Positions 52,898-61,731 of a stretch of DNA of 64,000 nucleotides are shown piece by piece. A model generated the notes under the pieces. The model saw nothing but the letters and a program-made list of their open reading frames with translations. It did not search any database and was not told where the DNA came from. Origin of the DNA: Roseomonas sp. (GTDB lineage: Bacteria > Pseudomonadota > Alphaproteobacteria > Acetobacterales > Acetobacteraceae); the NCBI GenBank assembly GCA_020249435.1, contig JADCFQ010000018.1, positions 1-64,000 on the forward strand, given 5' to 3'. Made by a program: the position numbers and the translations under genes. The stretch's first letter is position 1, and every line of letters starts with the position of its first letter.

Positions 52898-55651
52898 ATG
52901 AGCGACGTAGTCGTGGTGGAATCGCCGGCCAAGGCGAAGACAATCGAAAAATATCTCGGCCGCGATTTCACGGTGTTGGCCTCCTATGGCCATGTCCGCG
53001 ATCTGGAAGAAAAGGATGGCGCGGTCCTGCCCGAACAGGATTTCGCCATGCTCTGGGGCAAGGACCCGCGCGGCGAACAGCAGGTGGGCAAGATCGCCTC
53101 CGCCCTTAAGGGTGCGAAGCGGCTGTTTCTGGCGACCGACCCGGACCGGGAAGGGGAAGCGATTTCCTGGCATGTGAAGGATATGCTGGCCGAGCGCGGG
53201 GCGCTGAAGGGCAAGCATGTTCAGCGCATCACCTTCAATGAAATCACCAAACGAGCCGTACAATATGCCGTCGCGCATCCGCGCGAATTGGATCAGCCGC
53301 TGATCGAAGCCTATCTGGCGCGCCGCGCGCTGGATTATTTGGTTGGCTATACGCTGTCGCCGGTGCTGTGGCGCAAACTGCCCGGTTCGCGTTCCGCGGG
53401 CCGCGTGCAATCCGTGGCGCTCCGGCTGATTTGCGAACGCGAAGCGGAGATCGAGGCCTTTCGCGCCCGCGAATACTGGACCATTGAAGGCCGCTTCACC
53501 ACGGCGGCTGGTGCGCCCTTCACCGCGCGGCTCACGCATCTTGAAGGCCGCAAGCTCGAGCAATTCGACCTGCCGGATGAAGCGGCGGCGCTGCGCGCGA
53601 AAAAGCTCGCCGAAGGCGGCAGTTATAGCGTGGCGTCGGTTGAAAAGCGCCGCGTGCGGCGCAACCCGCCGCCGCCCTTCATGACCTCCACGCTGCAGAT
53701 GGAAGCATCGCGCAAGCTTGGCATGGGCGCGCAGCAAACCATGCGCACGGCGCAGGCTTTGTATGAGGCCGGGCACATCACCTATATGCGGACGGATGGT
53801 GTCACGATGGCGCGCGAAGCCATTGCCGCCATTCGTGATCATGTGAAAAGCGAGTGTGGGCCGAATTACATGCCCGCCGCGCCGCGCGAATATGCCTCCA
53901 AGGCCAAGAACGCGCAGGAAGCGCATGAGGCAATCCGCCCGACCGATGTGACGCGCAGCCCCGATACCATGGGCGGCGAATTGGAAGGCGCGCAGGCCCG
54001 GCTTTATGATCTGATCTGGAAGCGCGCGGTGGCGTCCCAAATGGCCTCGGCCGAGATGGACCAGACCACGGTGGATATCGCTGCCAAGGATGGCCGCGCC
54101 AATTTCCGCGCCACCGGTTCGGTGATCGCCTTTGACGGCTTCCTGAAACTCTATCGCGAAGATGAGGATGATCGCGCGGCAGACGCACGCGCCGGCATCC
54201 TGCCAGGCGCCCCCGCTGAGGATGAGGAAAGCCGCATCCTGCCCCCAATGCGGGAGAAGGAAGCGCTGAAGCGCGGCGACATTGCCGCGAGCCAGCATTT
54301 CACCCAGCCGCCGCCGCGCTATTCCGAAGCCTCGCTGGTCAAAAAGCTTGAGGAATTGGGCATCGGGCGGCCTTCCACCTATGCGTCCATCCTGCAGCGC
54401 TTGCAGGATTTGAAATATGTATCGCTCGAAAAGCGGCGTTTTGTGGCGCAGGATTTGGGCCGGATGGTCACCACCTTCCTGGTGCGGTTTTTCGAGAAAT
54501 ACGTGGATACCGGCTTCACCTCCGCCATGGAGGAAAAGCTTGATGAAATCTCTGGTGGGCGGGCGGAATGGCGTGCGGTGATGCATGCCTTCTGGGATGA
54601 ATTCTCCCGCGCGGTGGAAGCGACCAAGGATCTGAAAGTGCGCGATGTGATCGACGCGCTGGATGAGGATTTGGGGCCGCATATCTTCCCCGCGCGCGGC
54701 GATGGCACGGACCCGCGCGTTTGCCCGAGCTGTTCGGCGGGCCGGCTTGGCCTGCGGCTTGGGCGTGGCGGCGCCTTTATTGGTTGCTCCAACTACCCGG
54801 AATGCCGCTATACGCGCCCCTTCGGCGTTGGCCCGGCGCAAGGCGAAGGTGCCGGCGCGGATCGCGAATTGGGCAAGGACCCCGCGACGGGCCAGGCAGT
54901 CACGATGCGGCGCGGGCCTTACGGGGTCTATGTGCAGCTTGGGGAGCCCGGCACGGATGCCAAGGGCAAACCCACCAAGCCGCGCCGCGCGAGCCTCGCC
55001 GCTGGACAAAACCCTGATGGCATGACGCTGGAAGCAGCGCTTGGCTTGCTGTCCCTGCCGCGCGTGATCGGTATTGATCCGGAAAGCCAGGAAGAAATCA
55101 CGGCGGGGCTTGGGCGTTTCGGTGCTTATGTGCGCTGTGGCAGCATCTTCAAATCCTTGGACAAGGATGATGATGTGCTGACCATCGGGCTCAATCGCGC
55201 CATTGTGCTTTTGGCCGATGCGCGGTCGCGCATTCGTGAGTTGGGACCGCACCCGAAGGATGGCGAGATGGTGGTGGTGCGCAAGGGCCGCTTTGGGCCT
55301 TATGCGCAGCATGGGCGGATTGTGGCCAATCTGCCGCGTGATCTGGCAATGGAAGATGCCAAGCTGGATGATATGGTCACGCTGCTCGCTGAAAAGGGCA
55401 AGGAAATGAAGGCGCGCGGTGCTGCGGCGCGCAAGGGGGCCAAGGGTGGTGCGCGCAAGGCCGCCGCCCCTGCCGCAGCAGCGAAGCCCGCCGCCAAGGC
55501 GAAAGCAGCGGCCAAGGCAAAGCCGGCGGCAAAAGCGAAGGCCGCGCCCGCCAAAGCCAAACCCGCCACCAAGGCAAAGGCCGCGCCCGCCAAAGCCAAG
55601 CCTGCCGCCAAGGCAAAGGCCAAACCCGCCGCGCGCAAGAGCACCCGTTGA
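52898..55651 (+). CDS. topA: DNA topoisomerase I
   Basis: A 917-residue type IA topoisomerase that relaxes negative supercoils. The Toprim domain has VVVESPAKAKTIEKYLG and ATDPDREGEAISWHV; the active-site Tyr is in HITYMRTDGVTM (about 297). The C-terminal region contains one zinc finger (CPSCSAGRLGLRLG...GCSNYPEC, about 608-642) and repeats, then a long Ala/Lys/Pro-rich tail (about 860-917) that may help DNA contact. The ATG at 52898 has GGGAAGG upstream; a GTG at 52883 adds five residues and overlaps dprA. Confidence 0.95.
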   Translation: MSDVVVVESPAKAKTIEKYLGRDFTVLASYGHVRDLEEKDGAVLPEQDFAMLWGKDPRGEQQVGKIASALKGAKRLFLATDPDREGEAISWHVKDMLAERGALKGKHVQRITFNEITKRAVQYAVAHPRELDQPLIEAYLARRALDYLVGYTLSPVLWRKLPGSRSAGRVQSVALRLICEREAEIEAFRAREYWTIEGRFTTAAGAPFTARLTHLEGRKLEQFDLPDEAAALRAKKLAEGGSYSVASVEKRRVRRNPPPPFMTSTLQMEASRKLGMGAQQTMRTAQALYEAGHITYMRTDGVTMAREAIAAIRDHVKSECGPNYMPAAPREYASKAKNAQEAHEAIRPTDVTRSPDTMGGELEGAQARLYDLIWKRAVASQMASAEMDQTTVDIAAKDGRANFRATGSVIAFDGFLKLYREDEDDRAADARAGILPGAPAEDEESRILPPMREKEALKRGDIAASQHFTQPPPRYSEASLVKKLEELGIGRPSTYASILQRLQDLKYVSLEKRRFVAQDLGRMVTTFLVRFFEKYVDTGFTSAMEEKLDEISGGRAEWRAVMHAFWDEFSRAVEATKDLKVRDVIDALDEDLGPHIFPARGDGTDPRVCPSCSAGRLGLRLGRGGAFIGCSNYPECRYTRPFGVGPAQGEGAGADRELGKDPATGQAVTMRRGPYGVYVQLGEPGTDAKGKPTKPRRASLAAGQNPDGMTLEAALGLLSLPRVIGIDPESQEEITAGLGRFGAYVRCGSIFKSLDKDDDVLTIGLNRAIVLLADARSRIRELGPHPKDGEMVVVRKGRFGPYAQHGRIVANLPRDLAMEDAKLDDMVTLLAEKGKEMKARGAAARKGAKGGARKAAAPAAAAKPAAKAKAAAKAKPAAKAKAAPAKAKPATKAKAAPAKAKPAAKAKAKPAARKSTR
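55538..55615 (+). repeat. Two tandem 39-bp units in the topA tail
   Basis: The unit at 55538-55576 is repeated at 55577-55615 with few changes, encoding KAAPAKAKPA[T/A]KA twice. It lies in the basic, low-complexity C-terminus of topoisomerase I, where copy number could vary between strains. Confidence 0.8.
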
Positions 55652-55652
55652 G

Positions 55653-57917
55653 ATGCCGCGTCGCGGCCCGCCGGTGAAAGGCCACAAGGCCCGATCCCGC
55701 GCCGCTTCAGGCCCGGCGGCCAGTGCCAAGCGTCGCGGTGCGGCGCGCCAGGCCGCTGAAACGAAGGGCGAGCTTCCATCAAAGGCAGCGCTGCGCGGCT
55801 TCATCGCGGAAGCCAAGGGCCGCGTGACGAAATCCGAAATCGCCCGCGCTTTCGGGCTCAGCACCGATCAACGCCCGGCCTTACGCCAAATGATGCGCGA
55901 ATTGGCCGAAGAGGGTGGCTCAAGCCCCGCCGGCAAGCGCGCCATTATCGCACCAGGCCGCCTGCCGGATATGGCGCCGGTGGAAGTGACCGGCACGGAC
56001 CCGGATGGCGATCCCATCGCGCGCCCGCTGCAATGGGAAGGCGAAGGCCGCCCGCCGATCATCTATATGCGCCCGGAAGGCAAAGGCCGCCCGGCATTGG
56101 CGGTTGGGGAACGTGTGCTCGCGCGCCTCAAGCCCATCGGTGCCGGCAAATATGAAGGCCGCACCTTTAAGCGTATCGCGGGCGGCGCACCGGCCCGCAT
56201 TCTGGGCGTCTATGAAGAAGGGCGCATCATCCCGACCGATCGGCGTCAGAAGGGCGAATGGATCGTGCCCCCTGGTGAAGCAGGCAGCGCCAAGCCAGGC
56301 GATATTGTGCTGGCAGAACCCTTGCCCGCCACGCGGCATTTTGGCCCCAAGCCGGCGCGGATTGTGGAAAGCCTGGGGGTCATGGGCGAACCGCGCTCGG
56401 TCTCCCTGATCTGCATCCATGCCCATGGCATCCCCGATGTCTTCCCCGCCGAAGCCTTGCGCGAAGCCGAAGCCGCAAAGGGTGTCACCGCCCGCGGGCG
56501 CATTGATTTGCGCGACCTGCCGCTGGTGACCATTGATGGCGATGATGCGCGGGATTTCGATGACGCCGTGCATGCCGAACCCGATGGCGCCGGCTGGAAA
56601 GTGACCGTCGCCATTGCCGATGTCGCGCATTATGTCGGCCCCGATAGCCATCTGGACCGCGAAGCCTGGGCGCGGGGCAATTCGGTCTATTTCCCCGACC
56701 GCGTCGTGCCCATGCTGCCCGAGGCGCTGTCCAATGGCTGGTGCAGCCTGCGCCCGCGCGAAGATCGCGGCTGCCTGTTTGTTGAAATGCGCTTCGATGG
56801 CGCGGGGCGAAAGACCGGGCACCGCTTCGGGCGCGGCATCATGCGCTCCGCCGCGCGGCTCACCTACGAACAGGCGCAGGCGAGTTTTGAAGCCGGGTCC
56901 GAACCGGAAGGCTTGGCGCCTGGCCATATGGCAAGCCTCTACGGCGCCTTCCGTGCCTTGCTGGCAGCGCGTGAGGCGCGCGGCACGCTGGATCTCGATC
57001 TGCCGGAACGCCGCGTGCTGCTGGACGATAAGGGCCGCGTGACGGCGGTGGTTCCCCGCGCGCGGCTCGATTCTCATCGGCTGATTGAGGAATTCATGGT
57101 CGCCGCCAATGTCTGCGCGGCGGAGGAATTGGAACGCCTGATCCAGCCCTGCATGTATCGCGTGCATGACCGGCCTTCGGATTTGAAGCTGGAAGGGCTG
57201 CGACAGTTTTTGCGCAGCCTGGAATTGTCCCTGCCGCCCGGTGATCGGCTGCACCCGCGCGACTTCGCCGCGCTGCTGGCTTCGGTGAAGGAAAAGCCGG
57301 AAGAACGCCTGGTGCATGAAACCGTCCTGCGCAGCCAATCCCAGGCGGCCTATGCGCCGGATAATCTCGGGCATTTCGGCCTGGCCTTGGCGCGCTATGC
57401 ACATTTCACCTCTCCCATCCGGCGCTATGCCGATTTGCTCGTGCATCGCGCGCTGATCCGCGGCTTGAAACTTGGCAGTGATGGCTTGGCGGAAGTGGAA
57501 GCGGCGCGGTTTTTGGAAACCGGCGAACACATCACCGCGACCGAACGGCGCGCCGCCGCAGCCGAACGTGATGCGGTTGATCGCTACCTTGCGGCATATA
57601 TGTCAGAGCGCGTGGGAAATTTATTCGCCGCACGCATTTCTGGGGTGACACGCTTCGGCCTCTTTGTCACTTTGGAGGAGAATGGCGCGAGCGGAATCGT
57701 ACCGCTTGGCTCATTGCCGGATGATAGATGGGATCAGGACGAAGCCACGCAGCGCCTGGCTGGTCGCAGGACAGGTCTGACCTTTACTTTGGGTCAGTCT
57801 GTGGAAGTGCGGCTTCGGGAAGCGACCGCGCGCACGGGTGGGATGGTGTTTCACATCATGCAAGGCATACCGAAACGCGGTGGTCGGCCCGCGCCAGCAC
57901 GGCATGGGCGGCGCTGA
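55653..57917 (+). CDS. rnr: Ribonuclease R
   Basis: A 754-residue 3'-5' exoribonuclease that degrades structured RNA. A basic N-terminal tail and a winged-helix segment (LRGFIAEAKGRVTKSEIARAFGLS) precede two cold-shock domains. The RNB core has TIDGDDARDFDDAVHAEPD (catalytic Asp residues) and the PIRRYADLLVHRAL segment, and an S1 domain comes near the end (GNLFAARISGVTRFGLFVTLEENGASGIVPL). The ATG at 55653 starts one base after topA's stop; an upstream in-frame stretch overlaps topA and is rejected. The start codon has no strong Shine-Dalgarno, so coupling to topA is likely. Confidence 0.95.
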   Translation: MPRRGPPVKGHKARSRAASGPAASAKRRGAARQAAETKGELPSKAALRGFIAEAKGRVTKSEIARAFGLSTDQRPALRQMMRELAEEGGSSPAGKRAIIAPGRLPDMAPVEVTGTDPDGDPIARPLQWEGEGRPPIIYMRPEGKGRPALAVGERVLARLKPIGAGKYEGRTFKRIAGGAPARILGVYEEGRIIPTDRRQKGEWIVPPGEAGSAKPGDIVLAEPLPATRHFGPKPARIVESLGVMGEPRSVSLICIHAHGIPDVFPAEALREAEAAKGVTARGRIDLRDLPLVTIDGDDARDFDDAVHAEPDGAGWKVTVAIADVAHYVGPDSHLDREAWARGNSVYFPDRVVPMLPEALSNGWCSLRPREDRGCLFVEMRFDGAGRKTGHRFGRGIMRSAARLTYEQAQASFEAGSEPEGLAPGHMASLYGAFRALLAAREARGTLDLDLPERRVLLDDKGRVTAVVPRARLDSHRLIEEFMVAANVCAAEELERLIQPCMYRVHDRPSDLKLEGLRQFLRSLELSLPPGDRLHPRDFAALLASVKEKPEERLVHETVLRSQSQAAYAPDNLGHFGLALARYAHFTSPIRRYADLLVHRALIRGLKLGSDGLAEVEAARFLETGEHITATERRAAAAERDAVDRYLAAYMSERVGNLFAARISGVTRFGLFVTLEENGASGIVPLGSLPDDRWDQDEATQRLAGRRTGLTFTLGQSVEVRLREATARTGGMVFHIMQGIPKRGGRPAPARHGRR

Positions 57918-59488
57918 GCACGCGCGCGCGCGTTTTTGCCTCACTTGCTTTTCTGATCCTGCTGCTTGCTTCCGCCCTGCCTTTGGGCGCCGCCTTGGCG
58001 CAGGAAGCCCCGCGCGCCGGCGTGCATGAGGCCATCGCCCCCTTCCCGCGTGAGGAAATGCAGGCGGTTTTCGCCGCCGGCTTCGCCGCCATTCTGGACC
58101 GGCATATGGAACGCGCGCTGCCGAGTGACCTGATCACCTGGGGCCTTGCGGGTTTTACGGCGCATGATCCAAGCCTTCGGGTTGAACGGCAGGGGCGCGA
58201 ATTGCGCCTGATGCGCGCGCGCCGCGCCTTGATCAGCCGCGTGCTGCCGAGCGATTCCACGCGCGGCAAACCGGAAGCGATTGGCATGACGGCTGCTGAA
58301 GCGCTCATGCCGTTTCAGGAGGCCGCCTGGGCGGCCTCACCAGCCATTCGCGATCAAGGCCAGGATAGGCTGCTGCGCGCGGGCTTCTCCGCCATTTTCG
58401 GCCATCTTGACCCCTTCAGCCGCTATGTGACGCCGGAGGAAGCGCAGCTGGCGCGTGAACGCCGGCTTGGGCAGGGCAGTGTTGGCCTCAGGCTTTCGGC
58501 GCAGCGCGGCCAGGTGCTGGTCGCTGCCGTCACGCGCGATAGCCCGGCGGCAGCGGCCGGCATCCGCGTGGGTGATCGGCTGGTGACCGTGGATGATGAA
58601 ATGGTTTTCGCCAATGACCTGCCCGGCGCCGAATTGCTGCTGGAAGGCGCTGCCGAGACCGAGGTGACGCTGGTGACGCAGCGCGCCGGGCGCCGGCGCA
58701 ATGTGACGTTGCGGCGCGTGGCGCAGCGCGTGGAAACCGTCACGGCAGCAAGCCGCGATGGGGTGCTGCATCTGCGCATCTCGGGCTTTACCGCGCTGAC
58801 CTCGGCCCAGGTGACGGGCTTTGTCGAGGCCGCCTTTGCCGCCGCCAGCCCGCCGCGCGGCATTGTGCTGGATTTGCGCGGCAATCGCGGCGGGGTCCTG
58901 TCCCAGGCCGTGGCGGTGGCGGATATCTTCCTTGATGCTGGGGAGATTGTGGGCACTGCCGGGCGCCATCCGGAGGCCAATCGGCGCTACAGCGCCTCCG
59001 ACACGGACCTGGCGCAGGGCAGGCCCATTGTGGTGATGGTGGATGGGCGCACCGCCTCGGCGGCGGAAATCCTGGCGGCGGCCTTGGCGGAGCGCGGGCG
59101 CGCGGCAGTGCTTGGCACCGGCACCCAGGGCAAGGGCCTGGTGCAAATCCTGCTGCCCTTGCCCAATGGCGGGGAATTGCAGCTGAGCTGGTCGCGCATT
59201 GTGATGCCCTCTGGCTGGCCCTTGCAGGGGGCGGGGCTATTGCCGGCGCTTTGCACCGCGGGCGGGGATGAGGCCGCGGCGACCGCCCTGGCAGCCTTGC
59301 GCGCCGGGCAGCAGCCCATGGGCGCGGTGCTGGCGCGGCTGCGCGCGCTCCGCCCGCCGGTTTCGGGTTTGGAAGCCGCAGCCTTACGTGAGGCCTGCCC
59401 CGGGCTTGATGGGATTGAGCGGGATGCGGATTTCGCGCAGGCGCTGGTGACGGATGCCGCGGCCTATCAGGCGGCGCTGATGCGCTGA
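57914..59488 (+). CDS. C-terminal processing peptidase-like S41 serine protease
   Basis: A protein of about 524 residues with a signal peptide (STRARVFASLAFLILLLASALPLGAALAQ), a PDZ domain (about 160-225: GSVGLRLSAQRGQVLVAAV) and an S41 core. The Ser-Lys dyad is present: Ser in VDGRTASAAEI and Lys in GTGTQGKGLVQ. No ATG, GTG or TTG lies in frame near the signal peptide; the CTG at 57914, within the rnr stop region, gives the best signal start. The in-frame ATG at 57728 would add 62 residues overlapping rnr. It probably processes periplasmic proteins. Confidence 0.82.
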   Translation: MSTRARVFASLAFLILLLASALPLGAALAQEAPRAGVHEAIAPFPREEMQAVFAAGFAAILDRHMERALPSDLITWGLAGFTAHDPSLRVERQGRELRLMRARRALISRVLPSDSTRGKPEAIGMTAAEALMPFQEAAWAASPAIRDQGQDRLLRAGFSAIFGHLDPFSRYVTPEEAQLARERRLGQGSVGLRLSAQRGQVLVAAVTRDSPAAAAGIRVGDRLVTVDDEMVFANDLPGAELLLEGAAETEVTLVTQRAGRRRNVTLRRVAQRVETVTAASRDGVLHLRISGFTALTSAQVTGFVEAAFAAASPPRGIVLDLRGNRGGVLSQAVAVADIFLDAGEIVGTAGRHPEANRRYSASDTDLAQGRPIVVMVDGRTASAAEILAAALAERGRAAVLGTGTQGKGLVQILLPLPNGGELQLSWSRIVMPSGWPLQGAGLLPALCTAGGDEAAATALAALRAGQQPMGAVLARLRALRPPVSGLEAAALREACPGLDGIERDADFAQALVTDAAAYQAALMR

Positions 59489-59592
59489 AATCCGGCTTGG
59501 CGCGATTTTCCCCTTGACGAAAGCACGGCCATGCTTAGGAAGAGCGCGAGAGAACCTCCGGCCCATCGGCCGGCGGGCTGGAGTTGTTGACC

Positions 59593-59760
59593 ATGGCCAA
59601 ATCGAATACCATCCTCATTCGCCTCGTGAGCAGCGCGGAGACGGGTTATTTCTATGTGACCAAGAAGAATACCCGGAACATGACCGGTAAGATGGAAAAG
59701 AAGAAGTACGATCCGGTGGCCCGGAAGCACGTCGTTTTTCGCGAAGCGAAGATCAAATAG
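59593..59760 (+). CDS. rpmG: 50S ribosomal protein L33
   Basis: A 55-residue L33: [26 protein letters not shown], then [28 protein letters not shown], with the family segment [16 protein letters not shown]. The zinc-ligand cysteines are absent, so it is the cysteine-free (C-) form. It stands alone on the plus strand with a strong terminator behind it. Length and pattern are normal. Confidence 0.95.
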   Translation: MAKSNTILIRLVSSAETGYFYVTKKNTRNMTGKMEKKKYDPVARKHVVFREAKIK

Positions 59761-59786
59761 ACTGCCGGCGCCAAGTTGGTCGCAGC

Positions 59787-59820
59787 AAGGGCGGGGTTTC
59801 CCGCCCTTTTGTTGTTTTGG
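59787..59820 (+). terminator. Intrinsic terminator of rpmG
   Basis: AAGGGCGGG (59787-59795) pairs with CCCGCCCTT (59800-59808), loop GTTT, followed by TTGTTGTTTT. Good bacterial terminator. Confidence 0.9.
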
Positions 59821-60106
59821 AGCGATATTCGATCTGGTGAAATCTTGAGATCGAGCTTCTTGCGTAAGGCGCCTGGCTGAGAATCCGCTAGCCGGCTTGC
59901 CCCATATCTGATTCACTGCCCGGCATGAGCAAGACCTTCCGAGCCGCGGGTATGGATCAGGCGTGGCTTCCAAAGCTGCTTGTGGTTCAAGCGAGCAGGC
60001 GGGCTGGCAAGGCTGTCCCCCATTACAGCTTGCGAACCCAGCACATTGGGCGAGGGCGCGGACCTCATGCACGGGGTATGACCCCCTCGCGACCTGTGAC
60101 CGTGGC
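59821..60106 (+). promoter_or_regulatory. Gene-free leader before the hyf-like operon
   Basis: About 285 bp with no convincing gene; a 61-residue frame (59925-60110) lacks recognisable features. Near the end, GCGAGGG (60050-60056) can pair with CCCTCGC (60084-60090), and GGGGT with ACCCC inside this region, so a structured leader is possible. The promoter of the following operon must lie here or downstream of the rpmG terminator. Confidence 0.4.
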
Positions 60107-61066
60107 ATGAGCATCCTCACCGGCCTCGTCACGCAGCTTTTGCATCTGGCGCTGATCCTGGCGCTGGCGCCGGTGCTGACAGGATGCGTGCGCTGGTTGA
60201 AGGCGCGGCTGATGGGCAGGCACGGGCCGCATCCCTTGCAGCCCTGGCGCGATCTGCTGAAGCTGTTGAAGAAGCGCCCGGTATTGGCAGAAAACGCCTC
60301 CATCATTTCGCGCGCGGCACCTTATGTCGCGGTCGGCGCTGCATTGCTGGCAGCCGCGCTGGTGCCGAGTTTCGCGCGCGGCATGTTGCTCGCCCCCTTC
60401 GCGGATTTGCTGCTGATTGCAGGGCTTTTGGCGCTGGGGCGCTTTGCCATGGCGCTGGCGGGGATGGATGTCGGCACATCCTTCGGCGGCTTGGGCGCGA
60501 CACGCGAAATGGCCTTCGCGGCGCTGGCGGAACCTGCCCTGGTTTTGGCCGCGCTGATCTTCGCCATTCTGGCCGGCACGACGAATCTGGATGTGATTAT
60601 CGGCATTTTTCAGGAAGGTGCGCTTGGGCTGCGTGTCTCGCTCGGCTTCGCGGCTGTCGCGTTGCTCGCGGTGGCGGTGGCGGAGAATGCGCGCATCCCG
60701 GTGGATAATCCCGCCACGCATCTGGAACTGACCATGGTGCATGAGGCGATGATCCTGGAAGCATCCGGCCGGCATCTGGCGTTGTGGGATTTTCAGGCAT
60801 CGCTCCGCCTCACGCTTTGGCTTGCCTTGCTCGCGGGGGTGTTTTTGCCCTTCGGCATGGCTGCACCTGGTGCGGGGCCGATCGCCTGGGTCTTGGGGCT
60901 AGGCGTCTTCATCGCAAAAATGGCGGCGCTGGCTTTTGCGCTTGCGGTATTTGAATCCGCCATCGCCAAGATGCGCGTCTTTCGCGTGCCGGAGTTTTTG
61001 GGCGCGGCGCTGCTGCTGGGCTTGTTGGGCGCGGTGTTCCTTTTTGTCTCGACGGGGTTGTCATGA
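60107..61066 (+). CDS. hyfC: Hydrogenase-4/formate hydrogenlyase membrane subunit HyfC-like (NuoH homologue)
   Basis: A 319-residue membrane protein with about eight helices. It matches HyfC/HycD and complex-I NuoH: PWRDLLKLLKKRPVLAENASIISRAAPYVA, GMDVGTSFGGLGATREMAFAALAEPALVL, AENARIPVDNPATHLELTMVHEAMILE. The Glu residues of the E-channel segment are in place. It is thought to carry the connection between the large subunit and proton-pumping membrane arm. First gene of a compact set with hyfE, hyfF and hyfG. A HyfB-type gene, expected just before it, is absent. Confidence 0.88.
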   Translation: MSILTGLVTQLLHLALILALAPVLTGCVRWLKARLMGRHGPHPLQPWRDLLKLLKKRPVLAENASIISRAAPYVAVGAALLAAALVPSFARGMLLAPFADLLLIAGLLALGRFAMALAGMDVGTSFGGLGATREMAFAALAEPALVLAALIFAILAGTTNLDVIIGIFQEGALGLRVSLGFAAVALLAVAVAENARIPVDNPATHLELTMVHEAMILEASGRHLALWDFQASLRLTLWLALLAGVFLPFGMAAPGAGPIAWVLGLGVFIAKMAALAFALAVFESAIAKMRVFRVPEFLGAALLLGLLGAVFLFVSTGLS

Positions 61067-61731
61067 GTTTCGGGCAGCTCCCTTACGATCTGGCGCATCT
61101 TTTGGGTGGGGCGGTGCTGCTGCTGTCATTCGTGTTGCTCTATCAACGGCGCATCTCGGCGGTGATCAATGCCTTCGCCACACAAGGCGCGTTGCTGGCG
61201 CTGGCTGCTGCGTGGCAAGGTTATGTGCAGGGAGCCACGGGGCTTTACGTCACGGCGGCGATTGCCTTTGGCGCCAAGGCAGTGCTGATCCCCTTCGCGC
61301 TGCATCGGCTGGTGCGACGCTTCAATCTGCAGCGCGGCGTTGATCCCGCGCTTGGCATTGGCGTGTCGCTGATTGCAGGAGTGGCTTTGGCGGGTTTCGC
61401 CATGCTGGTAGTGCTGCCGGCCACCGCTGGGCAGCGTGCCTTGGCGCGGGAAGATTTGGCGCTGGCGCTTTCCGTCGTGCTGCTGGGCGGGCTGATGATG
61501 ATCACGCGGCGCAACCTGATCAGCCAGGTGATCGGGCTGCTCAGCCTGGAAAACGGGTTGATTCTGGCCGCGGTGGGCGTTGCCGGCATGCCGCTGGTGA
61601 TGGAACTCTCCACCGCGGCTTTGGTGCTGATGCTGGCTGTGATCGCAGGCGTCTTCGCGCTGCAAATGGGCGAGAGCTTCCAAAGCCTGGATACGGAAAG
61701 CCTTGAACCGCACAGGGGGGAAGGCGAATGA
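61063..61731 (+). CDS. hyfE: Hydrogenase-4 component HyfE-like membrane protein (NuoK-like)
   Basis: A 222-residue protein with about six or seven predicted helices. It follows the HyfE pattern, including IAFGAKAVLIPFALHRLVRRFN, a long hydrophobic middle, and the NuoK-like C-terminal part MMITRRNLISQVIGLLSLENGLILAAVGVAGMPLVMELS, where a membrane Glu sits. The start overlaps hyfC by 4 nt and the end overlaps hyfF by 4 nt. Confidence 0.86.
   Translation: MSFGQLPYDLAHLLGGAVLLLSFVLLYQRRISAVINAFATQGALLALAAAWQGYVQGATGLYVTAAIAFGAKAVLIPFALHRLVRRFNLQRGVDPALGIGVSLIAGVALAGFAMLVVLPATAGQRALAREDLALALSVVLLGGLMMITRRNLISQVIGLLSLENGLILAAVGVAGMPLVMELSTAALVLMLAVIAGVFALQMGESFQSLDTESLEPHRGEGE

Noticed and set aside
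52781-55864. A 1027-codon open frame on the minus strand across topA
   Set aside because: It is antisense to a clear topoisomerase I; the composition is low-complexity and shows no recognisable domain. It results from high-GC codon bias.
60050-60090. Molybdenum-cofactor-type or other riboswitch before hyfC
   Set aside because: Only short complementary segments are visible and no conserved riboswitch core could be recognised.
59925-60110. 61-residue frame before hyfC
   Set aside because: No recognisable features and it overlaps the hyfC start; more likely part of the leader region.
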